A stretch of 46,481 nucleotides of DNA. Source: Neobacillus vireti (GTDB lineage Bacteria; Bacillota; Bacilli; Bacillales; Cytobacillaceae). A model generated the notes under the pieces. The model did not search any database. It was not told where the DNA came from and was given only the letters and a program-made list of their open reading frames with translations. The stretch covers positions 137,897 through 184,377 of the forward strand of contig NZ_LDNB01000015.1 of assembly GCF_001026695.1 (NCBI RefSeq), in the 5' to 3' direction. Made by a program: the position numbers and the translations under genes. Positions 26,579 through 35,300 of this stretch are shown piece after piece (position 1 is the first letter of the stretch; the number at the start of each line of letters is the position of its first letter).

Positions 26579-26587
26579 ATTATAACA
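26579..26587 (-). promoter_or_regulatory. Extended -10 promoter of murC
   Basis: TGT-TATAAT on the minus strand, with no clear -35. A near-palindrome AACCYTTAARGGTT lies some 35 bases further upstream. It is the best promoter candidate in the 246-base gap between sftA and murC. Confidence 0.5.
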
Positions 26588-26700
26588 TTGTTCCATAAGA
26601 AAAACTATTTGATAACCTTTAAGGGTTAAATCCGTTCAATCAGTGTACTATTTATTCTTTGTCACTGTCTATAAATAATACTAAAGATAATTAGATAGTC

Positions 26701-29118
26701 CTAGTCTTGAATCGCTTCTAAATCGGCCTCCGTTATTAATACATCACGCGGCTTGCTGCCGTTTGCACCGGTGATATATCCATTCGTTTCAAGCATATCC
26801 ATTAGCCTTGCCGCCCGGTTATAGCCAATTTTAAAGCGCCGCTGCAGGCTTGAGGTGGAGGCACCACCCTGCTCAATAATAAATTCACAGGCCTCGTAGA
26901 AAAGTTCATCTTCCTCTTCCGTTACTTGGGCCTTTTTCAATAACTCTTCTTGTTCAAACAAGTATTCGGGCTCCCGCTGCTCTCTAACATGGGCAACAAC
27001 AAGATCGATTTCCTCATCAGATACATATGTTCCTTGCAACCGGACAGGCTTTGAAGAACCATTTTCTAAAAACAGCATATCACCGCGGCCAAGCAACTTT
27101 TCAGCGCCACCTATATCGATTATTGTCCGCGAGTCAACCTGGGAAGATACCGAAAAGGCAATTCGAGTTGGAATATTGGCCTTAATTAGACCGGTGATTA
27201 CATCAACTGATGGTCTCTGCGTTGCAACAATTAAATGTATTCCGCAAGCCCTTGCTTTTTGGGCAATCCTGCAGATGGCCTCTTCTACATCTGCTGGTGA
27301 CATCATCATTAAATCAGCTAACTCATCAATTACGATGACAATAAACGGAAGCTTATCAGAATAACGTTTATGCTGCATTGCCAGTTCATTAAACCGGTTA
27401 ATATCGCGAACCCCTGTATGGGCAAATAGCTCGTAACGCCGCTCCATTTCATCGACTGCCCATTTTAATGCAGCGGTTGCTGCCTTTACATCCGTGATAA
27501 CCGGGCTGACTAGGTGGGGAATGCGATTATATGGCGCAAGTTCCACCATTTTTGGATCAATCAATAAAAGCTTTAAATCTTCAGGTTTTGCTTTGAATAT
27601 CAAGCTTACTAAAATCGAGTTAATACATACACTTTTTCCTGAACCTGTCGCCCCGGCAATTAAGCCGTGCGGCATTTTCTTTAGGTCAGTAACAATCGGC
27701 TTTCCGGCAATATCAAGGCCAAGGACCGCGGTTAACGGTGAAACTGATTCTGCAAAAACACTTGTCTGGATAATTTCATTGATGAGTACAGGCCGTGACT
27801 TTTGATTAGGAACCTCAATCCCAATCGTATGTTTCCCTGGGATTGGAGCTTCAATCCGAATATCTCTTGCTGCAAGACTTAGTTTAATATCATCACTTAA
27901 ATTAGTAATTTTATTTACTTTTACTCCCGGCTCTGGCTGTACCTCAAAGCGGGTAACTGACGGACCTTGGGTCACATGGACAACACTTGCGCCAACATTA
28001 AAGTTTTGTAACGTAAGGTTTAAAAGCTCTTCTTGTTCTAGCAGCCATTTGGTATCCATCACCTCGGTAACAGGCGGATTTAACAAACTGGATTTCGGGA
28101 GTTCATATAATCCATCATCCATCTTATGCTGGATTTCCTCCACTATGTCAGGAGTATGCTGATTAATCTGCTGAACGTTTTCGACAGGTTTGATTTCGGT
28201 TGAAATAACTCGCTGTTCTTCCCTTTCACTTCTTCGTTTTCGTTCTTCCCATTTTTGTTTATCCTGCTTTAACATCATGACATTGAAAGGCAAATGGGAC
28301 CGCTTTGGTGCTGGCGGATCGGGTTCTTCAAGATTTGATTCAGACTCCAATTCAAGCTCTAGTCCAGGCGAAGCCTCTTCCATTGCTTCATTGTGAGCAT
28401 CAGCTAGCTCTTCCGCAAGAGGGATGATCTTTTGATTCTGAATGATTTCTATAGCTTTAGTAGCTGTATTAATTACCTCTACTTCATCTGCAACAATCAG
28501 TTCATTTGACACTTCCTGCACTGGAGTTGTCATTGGCATTGGCTTTTCTTTAACTGAAACTATTAGCGATTGCTCTTCCTGAATTGGAGTTATTAATGCT
28601 GGCTCTTTTTGAACTGAAACTATTGGTGCTGACTCTTTTTGAAGAACTAACTCATCCAGTTGATTATCAAAATCCTCTTCTAAAAAGTGGCTCAATTCAT
28701 GCTCCACGACTGAGTCTGTTTTTTTCGGCCGGTTGAATCCAAAAACCGGTGAGGGAATTTCAGTGGGCTGAAACGGCCCTCGGCTTCTTGATATTGGTTC
28801 ATACTTCGTTTTGGGCACTTCTTTTTTTACTGGTGGAGCTTCCTGTTGTTCTATCTTTCTTCTTTCCTGGTTAAGCTTCTTAGATCTATTTTGGCGTACT
28901 GTCGTTTCCATTGCTTTTTGCTTTTCCTGCGGCACAACAGAAGGACGAACACTGCCCTTTGGATACTGATAAGATACTTTCGCATCTAAATCCTTTAGAC
29001 TTTCATATTGGTTAAGAAACGGGGGATTTTCAGGTTTATGATTATGCAGGCTATTATCTTCGTACTTTTCTTCATCATCTCGTTTGAATTTTTGGAACAA
29101 GTCTTGAATCCAACTCAA
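26701..29118 (-). CDS. sftA: Septum-associated FtsK/SpoIIIE-family DNA translocase SftA
   Basis: An 805-residue ATP-driven DNA pump. In B. subtilis SftA travels with the divisome and clears chromosome ends from the septum before closure. It has no transmembrane segments, unlike SpoIIIE: a short N-terminal motif (LSWIQDLFQKF) is followed by about 270 residues of acidic, low-complexity linker, then the motor with Walker A GATGSGKSVCIN near residue 480, Walker B LLLIDPK and the C-terminal winged-helix gamma domain (TSSLQRRFKIGYNRAARLMD). The linker holds imperfect tandem repeats of a VSVQKEPALITPIQE-like unit. I chose the TTG at 29118-29116 with AGAG 8 bases before, giving the MSWI-like start of homologues. 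Confidence 0.93.
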   Translation of the reverse strand: MSWIQDLFQKFKRDDEEKYEDNSLHNHKPENPPFLNQYESLKDLDAKVSYQYPKGSVRPSVVPQEKQKAMETTVRQNRSKKLNQERRKIEQQEAPPVKKEVPKTKYEPISRSRGPFQPTEIPSPVFGFNRPKKTDSVVEHELSHFLEEDFDNQLDELVLQKESAPIVSVQKEPALITPIQEEQSLIVSVKEKPMPMTTPVQEVSNELIVADEVEVINTATKAIEIIQNQKIIPLAEELADAHNEAMEEASPGLELELESESNLEEPDPPAPKRSHLPFNVMMLKQDKQKWEERKRRSEREEQRVISTEIKPVENVQQINQHTPDIVEEIQHKMDDGLYELPKSSLLNPPVTEVMDTKWLLEQEELLNLTLQNFNVGASVVHVTQGPSVTRFEVQPEPGVKVNKITNLSDDIKLSLAARDIRIEAPIPGKHTIGIEVPNQKSRPVLINEIIQTSVFAESVSPLTAVLGLDIAGKPIVTDLKKMPHGLIAGATGSGKSVCINSILVSLIFKAKPEDLKLLLIDPKMVELAPYNRIPHLVSPVITDVKAATAALKWAVDEMERRYELFAHTGVRDINRFNELAMQHKRYSDKLPFIVIVIDELADLMMMSPADVEEAICRIAQKARACGIHLIVATQRPSVDVITGLIKANIPTRIAFSVSSQVDSRTIIDIGGAEKLLGRGDMLFLENGSSKPVRLQGTYVSDEEIDLVVAHVREQREPEYLFEQEELLKKAQVTEEEDELFYEACEFIIEQGGASTSSLQRRFKIGYNRAARLMDMLETNGYITGANGSKPRDVLITEADLEAIQD

Positions 29119-29235
29119 AACTATCACTCTTTCTACTTAATCTATCAATCTATTTTATCAGTAAAAATTATTTTTTCGACATAATTCTTGAGAATGAGTC
29201 AAAATATCTTCTAACTGTATAGTAGCGGTAAGGAA

Positions 29236-29264
29236 AAAAGACCACTTTTTCTGTGATCCTTTTT
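29236..29264 (-). terminator. Terminator of ytpQ
   Basis: On the minus strand AAAAGGATCAC and GTGGTCTTTT pair with a bulge and a wobble around a short loop, followed by TT. It lies just past the ytpQ stop. Confidence 0.65.
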
Positions 29265-29275
29265 CGAATGAGGTG

Positions 29276-30070
29276 TTATTTATTTTTTCCCATAATAAAA
29301 ATCGGTTCTAATTCCCCATTTTCATATATGAATGATAATGCCGTAATTGGCACATGCCCATTGGCAAAAAAACTCATTGCCATTTGTGCCATAACATCAT
29401 AGCCTCGGTCGTTCTGAATATCGGCAATAATCAGCACATCTTGATGGGGAACTGCAACAACCATTGTCCCCGTCATTTTCTTTTCAAAATCAGCGAGGAA
29501 ACCTTTATTTAATATCCTGCTAGCATCGTATCCATCATTCGTATTGAGAAAATAAAACGTATTCCCGGCAACTTGGTCTTCTTTTAATGGCGTTGAAAGG
29601 GACCTGACATTAAAAAGGGCAATCTCCTTTATCCGCTTAGGTTCCCAGCCCTCTTTTTCCATCATCCTAGTGTCAATCAACCGATAGGTTTTACCCATAT
29701 CATAGGCATAATAAATCTTGGTTTCTGCCGTATGTTCTTCACTCAAAAACGGAATCCCTTCTTCAGCTTCAGACGGGAACGAAGTGGAGCGGATGATAGG
29801 AAATATTTTTCGTTCGTGGTCTGTCAGTTGAATAGGCTCCTCCATCGCTCGGAGTCCTTCCTCCACGTAATAAACGATTTCATCAATGGCATTGTCTTTA
29901 TTGACATGCCATTTAGCCACGATTCCAGGCAATGAGATGGTAATTCCTTTACCGACTAATTCACTTTCAATGCGGAGCTGATCTTTTTCACGGTCGTAAG
30001 AAATGACTCTGTTTTTCCCGGCCAGCCGCGCTTCTAATTCTCGTTTCATTTTTTTGCTATCCATTTTCAC
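29276..30070 (-). CDS. ytpQ: DUF1444 family protein YtpQ
   Basis: A 264-residue cytosolic protein of the DUF1444 family, conserved in Bacillus and without a known biochemical role. It shows family blocks such as [31 protein letters not shown] and [21 protein letters not shown] see no signal peptide, membrane segment or catalytic signature. I chose the GTG at 30070-30068 because GGAGG lies 8 bases upstream; an in-frame start five codons earlier overlaps the ribosome site. In B. subtilis a ytpR gene usually lies between sftA and ytpQ; only 157 bases separate them here, so ytpR is missing from this place. Confidence 0.85.
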   Translation of the reverse strand: MKMDSKKMKRELEARLAGKNRVISYDREKDQLRIESELVGKGITISLPGIVAKWHVNKDNAIDEIVYYVEEGLRAMEEPIQLTDHERKIFPIIRSTSFPSEAEEGIPFLSEEHTAETKIYYAYDMGKTYRLIDTRMMEKEGWEPKRIKEIALFNVRSLSTPLKEDQVAGNTFYFLNTNDGYDASRILNKGFLADFEKKMTGTMVVAVPHQDVLIIADIQNDRGYDVMAQMAMSFFANGHVPITALSFIYENGELEPIFIMGKNK

Positions 30071-30120
30071 TTGGTAATCCTCCAATTCCAGGAGCTGCTT
30101 TTTCTATTGTACATTAAAAA

Positions 30121-30150
30121 AACCCTCATCTCAAAAGAAGAGAGAGGGTT
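30121..30150 (-). terminator. Terminator of ytpP
   Basis: AACCCTC-TCTC and GAGA-GAGGGTT arms pair on the minus strand and are followed by TTTTTT, 10 bases past the ytpP stop. Confidence 0.8.
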
Positions 30151-30159
30151 AAGGCTAAA

Positions 30160-30474
30160 TTATTTTAAACCTGAAATGAATCCTTCGATTTCTTCTTGCG
30201 TTTTCCGGTCTTTGCTGACAAAGCGGCCAAGCTCTTTTCCGTTTTCATAGGCGATAAAGCTTGGAATGCCATAAACATCTACCTGTTGGCATAAATCAAT
30301 AAATTGATCGCGGTCCACATGAATAAACGTATATTCAGTAAATTTAGCTTCTATTTCCGGCAGCACAGGTTCGATAAAGCGGCAATCCCCGCACCAGTTT
30401 GCTGAAAACATAAAGATCGTTTTAGATCCGTCACGAAGTTGTTCAAATTGCTCCATTGACTCTAAGTTTTTCAA
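30160..30474 (-). CDS. ytpP: Thioredoxin-like protein YtpP
   Basis: A 104-residue thioredoxin-fold protein with the active-site motif SANWCGDCRFIEP and the cis-proline segment VYGIPSFIAYENG. It should act as a cytosolic thiol-disulfide reductase; WCGDC in place of WCGPC suggests a specialised redox potential or partner. I chose the TTG at 30474-30472 because GGAGG lies 8 bases upstream and the length then fits YtpP. An ATG 19 codons upstream adds a non-homologous acidic stretch. It has its own promoter and terminator, so it is likely transcribed alone. Confidence 0.87.
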   Translation of the reverse strand: MKNLESMEQFEQLRDGSKTIFMFSANWCGDCRFIEPVLPEIEAKFTEYTFIHVDRDQFIDLCQQVDVYGIPSFIAYENGKELGRFVSKDRKTQEEIEGFISGLK

Positions 30475-30547
30475 ATTCAACGCCTCCGATTCACTATTGT
30501 TGTTATATTCTTCCCAAATGATAGCAGTCACGCGGCTTCACCGTCCA

Positions 30548-30577
30548 ATGATATGCACTAGGGGGGATTGTTGACAA
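30548..30577 (-). promoter_or_regulatory. Candidate sigma-A promoter of ytpP
   Basis: Minus-strand TTGTCA (30572-30577), an 18-base spacer and TATCAT (30548-30553), about 75 bases before the TTG start. Confidence 0.45.
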
Positions 30578-30648
30578 AAGCCAGTCGTTCACTCTCATTG
30601 TTCCCAAAGATGGTTTATATTTAACCTTATTCAGTCCAACATAGCAAA

Positions 30649-30675
30649 AAAACGAAGGGGGCAACCCTCCGTTTT
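30649..30675 (-). terminator. Terminator of the lipoprotein gene
   Basis: AAAACGGAGGG and CCCTTCGTTTT pair with one wobble and are followed by TTT on the minus strand. The stem begins at the stop codon. Confidence 0.8.
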
Positions 30676-31189
30676 ATTTTTCGGTTTCAACTGAATTGAC
30701 AATTTCCATCATTACTCTGGCATCATCATTCAAATTACTTGTTTTGGCTTGCGTCGTTATTTTTGCCCCGCCGACACCGATGGTTAATTCATTCAAGCTG
30801 TTATCCTTCAACTGCTTTATTATTAAAAAGCCAAGTTTATTATCATTTGTAAACTTCTCGTTCGTATCGAGTTTCTGGTATTGGTCGACCGTTGCTTTAT
30901 AAACAACATCACTTGAGCTGTCTTCTTGCGGATTAATGAACAGAATATAGGTGTCAGCGCCATTTTGTAAAATGATATTATTAGGTGATTTATCTTTTAT
31001 ACTGTAACCAGAAGGTAAGTAAAAATGAGTTTTCCCACTCTTTTGATTTGGCTTTTTTTCCTGTTCATTGAAAGTTTCCTTTGCTGTTTTTACCGATGCC
31101 TTACTTTCATCTTTAAACGAAGCATTGTTACACGCAGTTAGTAACAGGATAGATACCATGAACAAAGTAACAGTTTTGAAGAATTTCAG
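30674..31189 (-). CDS. Putative lipoprotein of unknown function, possible CTG start
   Basis: I do not recognise this gene. From the proposed start the protein is about 171 residues with a typical lipoprotein signal: basic start (KFFK), hydrophobic core TVTLFMVSILL and lipobox LLTAC. A polar S/K-rich linker and a compact domain follow (HFYLPSGYSIKDKSPNNIIL, AKITTQAKTSNLNDDARVMM). It should be anchored on the outer face of the membrane. The only codon at proper distance (8 bases) from the GGAGG ribosome site is CTG at 31189-31187. The nearest in-frame ATG (31240) lies within the promoter spacer, upstream of the -10 box. Transcription starts from a TTGTCA-N18-TATTAT promoter and ends at a strong terminator. 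Confidence 0.7.
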   Translation of the reverse strand: MKFFKTVTLFMVSILLLTACNNASFKDESKASVKTAKETFNEQEKKPNQKSGKTHFYLPSGYSIKDKSPNNIILQNGADTYILFINPQEDSSSDVVYKATVDQYQKLDTNEKFTNDNKLGFLIIKQLKDNSLNELTIGVGGAKITTQAKTSNLNDDARVMMEIVNSVETEK

Positions 31190-31229
31190 ATTTTCCGCCT
31201 CCTCACAATATGAACAAAGTCCTATCCAT

Positions 31230-31270
31230 ATAATACCCATCCGAATATTCGAATGACAAGGCCTTTGTCA
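31230..31270 (-). promoter_or_regulatory. Sigma-A promoter of the lipoprotein gene with two palindromes
   Basis: Minus-strand TTGTCA (31254-31259), an 18-base spacer and TATTAT (31230-31235). The spacer holds the perfect palindrome CGAATATTCG (31242-31251). The -35 lies inside a near-palindrome TGACAAGGCCTTTGTCA (31254-31270). Confidence 0.6.
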
Positions 31271-31295
31271 ATTATTGCTATCGAAAAAGAAAGAT

Positions 31296-31817
31296 TTATC
31301 TTCTAATTTGATTTTGGCGATAGGTATATTGTCCTGCTAGAAGTGTTGTAACATGCGTGAACATTTCCATGCGGTTAATCATGCCATTTGTAAAAATTCC
31401 AACCGCGCCTTCGTGTTTTCTAACATTTTTCATTTTTGCGTAATCATCCATAACTGGACCAAGCTCTTCTCCCACTCTAAGCCTTGCAGCTATCTCCTCA
31501 GGAAGAAGGAATCTGGCACCGCCGGCGATAATCGGTTCCATGTTGTGAGTGGCAATTGCTCCCCAGTTGCACAGAAGCAATCCAAGGCTTGTTTCATGAA
31601 CGCCGCCCTCAAGACCAATCCCAATATTGCCGCTTCCTTGATTTAATGCACCTACAGCTCGATTGATTGCTCCTTGGATTGTTTCTTCATCCGAAAATGG
31701 CTGTGCGTTCACACCTGATGGTATATCAAGCGAAATAAATTCCGCTTCTTGTTGGGAAAAACTATTCTTGACTGCATTTATTTTTGCTGGATTTTTTGAG
31801 CCGATGATAATTTTCAT
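31296..31817 (-). CDS. DUF84 (YjjX-like) inosine/xanthosine triphosphatase
   Basis: A 173-residue protein of the DUF84/YjjX family, whose characterised members hydrolyse non-canonical ITP and XTP to keep them out of nucleic acids. The N-terminal nucleotide-binding block is IIIGSKNPAKINAVKNSF, and the family motifs GIGLEGGV and RKHEGAVGIFTNG are present. The length is normal. It is predicted cytosolic. The ATG has an AGGAG ribosome site. It lies 56 bases after ytoP, behind a hairpin that may terminate most ytoP transcripts. Function is inferred from the family, and the phosphatase specificity could differ. Confidence 0.82.
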   Translation of the reverse strand: MKIIIGSKNPAKINAVKNSFSQQEAEFISLDIPSGVNAQPFSDEETIQGAINRAVGALNQGSGNIGIGLEGGVHETSLGLLLCNWGAIATHNMEPIIAGGARFLLPEEIAARLRVGEELGPVMDDYAKMKNVRKHEGAVGIFTNGMINRMEMFTHVTTLLAGQYTYRQNQIRR

Positions 31818-31845
31818 AAATGTATCTCCTTTTTAAACATTAAAA

Positions 31846-31866
31846 GGAGGCATTTTAAATGCCCCC
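31846..31866 (-). terminator. Terminator of ytoP
   Basis: On the minus strand GGGGGCATTT and AAATGCCTCC pair with one wobble and almost no loop, followed by TTTT. Confidence 0.6.
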
Positions 31867-31873
31867 TAACATA

Positions 31874-32947
31874 TTAGCTGTTTGATTTAATGGTATCCAC
31901 CGTTGTTTGGTCGCAAGCTTTGACAAGTTTAACGACTAGTTCTTTTGCGGCTGCGTAGTCATCAATATGAACGATGGAAGCATGGGTATGAATATAACGC
32001 GAACAAATACCGATGACAGCACTTGGAACACCCTCATTCGATAAATGAACGCGGCCTGCATCTGTTCCGCCTTGTGAAACAAAATATTGATAAGGAATAT
32101 TGTTTGATTCTGCTGTATCGAGGACAAACTCACGCATACCACGATGGGTCACCATCGACCTGTCAAGGATGCGAAGTAATGTCCCTTTTCCTAATTGACC
32201 AAATTCATTTTTGTCTCCACTCATATCATTGGCCGGACTTGCATCAAGGGCAAAAAAGATATCAGGATTAATCATATTGGCCGCCGTCTGCGCACCGCGT
32301 AATCCTACTTCCTCCTGAACAGTCGCCCCGGAATAAAGGATATTTGGCAATGTCTCATCTTTTAATTCCTGAAGCAACTCAATTGCTAAACCACAGCCGT
32401 ATCGGTTATCCCAAGCTTTAGCTAAAATTTTCTTCGGATTTGCCATCGGTGTAAATGGACAAATCGGCAAAATAGCCTGACCAGGCTTGATTCCAATCCG
32501 TTCCGCATCCTCCCGATTATCAGCACCAATATCAATAAGCATATTTTTGATTTCCATTGGTTTGTTCTTCTTCGATTCGTCTAATAGATGTGGTGGAATC
32601 GAGCCAACGACACCAATAACCGGGCCATTTTTGGTCATTACTTGGACACGTTGTGCTAGAAGAACCTGGCTCCACCAACCGCCAAGCGTTTGAAAACGAA
32701 GCATGCCATTGTCCGTAATGGCTGTCACCATGAATCCCACTTCATCCATATGTCCAGCAACCATAACGGTCGGTCCAGATCCATTTCCTTTTTTTACACC
32801 GAAAATGCTGCCTAATTTATCTTGGATAATTTCATCAGAATATTGAGAAAGTTGTTCCCTCATAAAATTTCTTACTAAATGCTCATTTCCGGGTGCACCG
32901 GGCAGCTCTGTTAACGTTTGAAAAAGCTTTAAGGTTTGTTCGTTCAT
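31874..32947 (-). CDS. ytoP: M42-family aminopeptidase YtoP
   Basis: A 357-residue di-metal peptidase of family M42 (glutamyl aminopeptidase / tetrahedral aminopeptidase type), which forms large cytosolic oligomers that trim peptides. Metal and catalytic motifs are [12 protein letters not shown] near residue 67, [10 protein letters not shown] (bridging Asp) near 180, [11 protein letters not shown] (catalytic Glu) near 213, [10 protein letters not shown] near 235, and the C-terminal [11 protein letters not shown]. The length is typical. Substrate preference is not predictable from sequence. The ATG has an AGGAG ribosome site, and the gene is divergent from ytzB. Confidence 0.93.
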   Translation of the reverse strand: MNEQTLKLFQTLTELPGAPGNEHLVRNFMREQLSQYSDEIIQDKLGSIFGVKKGNGSGPTVMVAGHMDEVGFMVTAITDNGMLRFQTLGGWWSQVLLAQRVQVMTKNGPVIGVVGSIPPHLLDESKKNKPMEIKNMLIDIGADNREDAERIGIKPGQAILPICPFTPMANPKKILAKAWDNRYGCGLAIELLQELKDETLPNILYSGATVQEEVGLRGAQTAANMINPDIFFALDASPANDMSGDKNEFGQLGKGTLLRILDRSMVTHRGMREFVLDTAESNNIPYQYFVSQGGTDAGRVHLSNEGVPSAVIGICSRYIHTHASIVHIDDYAAAKELVVKLVKACDQTTVDTIKSNS

Positions 32948-33126
32948 TATGCGGCTCCTTCTAATCTTGAATTTATGTATACTGTTTATTTTACAGAAAT
33001 TTTTGACCGCTTACCATTATTTCATTTCATTTTTAGTAATATTACCTACTTCTTTATAAATACGATATACTAAAGATAAGAATGGTAAATGTAATCTTTT
33101 CCAATTTTATATTTGGGGGTTTTCAA

Positions 33127-33456
33127 ATGAACTGGAAGTCGTTTATCTTGGGTGCAGCAGCTGGTATTATTGGCGGGTATGCTGCTCATGAAGTCCTAAA
33201 TAACAAGTTAAAGGTTTCACCTGAAAAGGTATTAGAGCAGGTTAAGAAACAATTTAAACAGAATGGACCTATTAGTGGTTCATGGATACATATGGAAGAA
33301 GAGCCGTATGAAAAACACCAAATTCACTATAAAGTTTACAAGGGCGGCATTTCGAAAAATAACAACGGCTCGAATGAACAATTTGAATTCATCGCTGATG
33401 CCCAGACTGGAACCCTTTTGGATATACGCCCTTTATCAGATGAACTAATATCATAG
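33127..33456 (+). CDS. ytzB: PepSY-like small membrane-anchored protein YtzB
   Basis: A 109-residue protein with an N-terminal hydrophobic segment (about 4-22, SFILGAAAGIIGGYAA) and a PepSY-type domain (GSWIHMEEEPYEKHQIHYKVY, FEFIADAQTGTLLDIRPL). PepSY domains often act as protease inhibitors or propeptide-like modules at the cell surface; that role is inferred. I chose the ATG at 33127, 7 bases after GGGGG; an in-frame ATG at 33082 has no ribosome site and lies near the promoter. It ends at a strong hairpin and is likely transcribed alone. Confidence 0.85.
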   Translation: MNWKSFILGAAAGIIGGYAAHEVLNNKLKVSPEKVLEQVKKQFKQNGPISGSWIHMEEEPYEKHQIHYKVYKGGISKNNNGSNEQFEFIADAQTGTLLDIRPLSDELIS

Positions 33457-33461
33457 TCACG

Positions 33462-33497
33462 AAAATAGCCGTATCTTTAAAATGATACGGCTATTTT
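33462..33497. terminator. Terminator of ytzB
   Basis: AAAATAGCCGTATC and GATACGGCTATTTT form a perfect 14-bp stem around 8 bases, followed by TT. It may also serve convergent ytnP. Confidence 0.88.
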
Positions 33498-33561
33498 TTG
33501 TAGTTTAGAAAATATTAATAATCGCTCCTGTCCATACGCCGCGCAACATAAACTTCCGCTT

Positions 33562-34404
33562 TTATCTTTCCCGCTTAATGCTCTCTGTTATTTGTTTACC
33601 ATCAGAGTCCCATTTAACGGCCCGGTAAAAGGCATCATGATAAAAAGTAAACCAGGCATTTTTCCCCAATCCATATGGCAGCCACTTTTCCTTTGCCGCG
33701 ATTGAATCCATCGGGTAATCATCATAGGCCATCACCCATAAAACATTCTGGTGGGCATGCGTTGCCATCAAGTCTGCCATGTGGATGGACATTTCTCCAC
33801 CGTCTTCAATAACCAAGATTGAATGTCCATCACTATGCCCGCCGGTATGAATCATCGTGATGGCCCCTAAATTCCACTTCTCCTTAAAAGGGATTACCTG
33901 TGATTCAATTGCTTCCCAGTTTTCTTTCCAGTATGTATTTTTTGAACGAATATTAGGATTGCGCATTTCGTCCCATTCCACTTGTGATGCAATAATTTTT
34001 GCATTTGGGAAGGTTGATACATATTGTCCCTCTTCAAGTTTTGTCAGACCACCGGCATGATCAAAATGCAAATGAGTCATAAGGACATAGTCAATTTCTT
34101 CCACACTCAAGCCTAATGTTTCTAACGAATCTTCAAGCTCTGATTCCCTAGCAACACCGAAATTTCTTAATTGTTTTTCAGTTAATTTCCCTTTTCCTAG
34201 TCCAGATTCGACTAATATATTCTTTCCATCCATCTGAATTAAAATTGGATCTGTAGGCAATTCGATTTGATTTTTTTCATTACAAGGGTATTTTTTCGAC
34301 CATAACCCTTTCGGAACGACCCCAAACATCGCGCCGCCGTCTAGGTTTGTTACCCCTCCTGATAACCATGTCAGTGAAACATTCCCAATCTGTAAGGTCT
34401 CCAT
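33562..34404 (-). CDS. ytnP: Metallo-beta-lactamase-fold lactonase YtnP
   Basis: A 280-residue cytosolic hydrolase of the metallo-beta-lactamase fold. The metal motif HLHFDHAGG lies near residue 110, with further ligands in [10 protein letters not shown] and in the ADLMATHAH region. The B. subtilis YtnP (281 residues) degrades gamma-butyrolactone-type and acyl-homoserine-lactone signals, so a quorum-quenching role against neighbours such as Streptomyces is plausible. I chose the second ATG of the ATGATG pair at 34404, 7 bases after GGAGG. The gene follows trmB on the same strand behind a terminator. Confidence 0.88.
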   Translation of the reverse strand: METLQIGNVSLTWLSGGVTNLDGGAMFGVVPKGLWSKKYPCNEKNQIELPTDPILIQMDGKNILVESGLGKGKLTEKQLRNFGVARESELEDSLETLGLSVEEIDYVLMTHLHFDHAGGLTKLEEGQYVSTFPNAKIIASQVEWDEMRNPNIRSKNTYWKENWEAIESQVIPFKEKWNLGAITMIHTGGHSDGHSILVIEDGGEMSIHMADLMATHAHQNVLWVMAYDDYPMDSIAAKEKWLPYGLGKNAWFTFYHDAFYRAVKWDSDGKQITESIKRER

Positions 34405-34463
34405 CATCCAACCTCCTCTTTTCCCCCATTTTACCATTAGCTGATTATTTAGAAAACAAAAAA

Positions 34464-34488
34464 GGACAGTCCTGGTAAAGAACTGTCC
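34464..34488 (-). terminator. Terminator of trmB
   Basis: GGACAGT and ACTGTCC form a 7-bp stem around 11 bases on the minus strand, followed by a run of T. It lies just past the trmB stop. Confidence 0.75.
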
Positions 34489-34494
34489 ATCCAA

Positions 34495-35136
34495 TTAATT
34501 CTGATATTTAACTTCACAGCGATAAATCCGATTCCCTTTTTCGGAGAATTTCTCTTCGTACTCTGTCATGATGTTTCCTTGATAATCACTTTTATGAAAA
34601 TCAAGGCTTACATACTTTAACAATAATCCATACTCGGAAAAGCTCATAAGGGAGTATTCAAATAAACCCTGATTATCGGTTTTAAAATGAATTTCGCCTT
34701 TGTCGACCAAAATATCCTCATAAAGCTTTAAGAAATCTTTGTACGTTAATCTTCTTTTTTCATGACGGACTTTTGGCCATGGATCAGAAAAATTCAAATA
34801 AACTCTGTCAACGTCATTCTTAGCAAAATATTTCTCTAAATCAGCTGCATTAACATTTAACAGTCTGAGATTCGGTAAATCAGCTTCAATTAAACGGTCT
34901 AACGCCGCAACGATGACACTATCATACAATTCAATCCCGATATAATTAATGCCTGGATTCGCTTTGGCCATTTCGGTGACAAATTGGCCTTTTCCCGTTC
35001 CGACTTCAATATGAAGCGGCTGCTCGTTGCCAAATACTTCATGCCATTTTCCCCTGTACATTTCGGGATTTGCGACAATATATTGTGGATGCTGCTCTAT
35101 TTTATCCTTTGCCCAAGGCTTATTCCTCAGTCTCAT
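34495..35136 (-). CDS. trmB: tRNA (guanine-N7)-methyltransferase
   Basis: A 213-residue SAM-dependent enzyme that methylates G46 of tRNA to m7G. The SAM-binding motif [16 protein letters not shown] lies near residue 40, and the family signature [17 protein letters not shown] near 118, with the C-terminal [12 protein letters not shown]. The length equals the B. subtilis protein (YtmQ). The ATG has AGGAG 8 bases upstream. The gene is divergent from ytzH, with which it shares a 164-base upstream region. Confidence 0.97.
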   Translation of the reverse strand: MRLRNKPWAKDKIEQHPQYIVANPEMYRGKWHEVFGNEQPLHIEVGTGKGQFVTEMAKANPGINYIGIELYDSVIVAALDRLIEADLPNLRLLNVNAADLEKYFAKNDVDRVYLNFSDPWPKVRHEKRRLTYKDFLKLYEDILVDKGEIHFKTDNQGLFEYSLMSFSEYGLLLKYVSLDFHKSDYQGNIMTEYEEKFSEKGNRIYRCEVKYQN

Positions 35137-35225
35137 TTATGACACTCCTAAAAAAATTATCGTTCAAACCATATCACTAAAAACTGTTCCCATGCAAGTA
35201 ATTCTTGCTGGAAAGTAAAGTGACG

Positions 35226-35231
35226 TATAAA
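35226..35231 (+). promoter_or_regulatory. Possible -10 box of ytzH
   Basis: TATAAA with TTGCTG about 15 bases upstream. Initiation here would put the 5' end of the mRNA at the foot of the hairpin 35235-35271. Confidence 0.3.
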
Positions 35232-35234
35232 CAA

Positions 35235-35271
35235 AAAAAAGAATTCACATCCTAACTGTGAATTCTTTTTT
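35235..35271 (+). promoter_or_regulatory. 15-bp terminator-like hairpin in the ytzH leader
   Basis: AAAAAAGAATTCACA (35235-35249) and TGTGAATTCTTTTTT (35257-35271) are perfectly complementary around a 7-base loop. The structure ends 29 bases before the ytzH ATG and lies upstream of both divergent genes. It may be an attenuator, or a protective 5' stem-loop if transcription starts at its base. Confidence 0.7.
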
Positions 35272-35300
35272 AAATTCCCACGTTGAAAGGGCGTGTTTTC

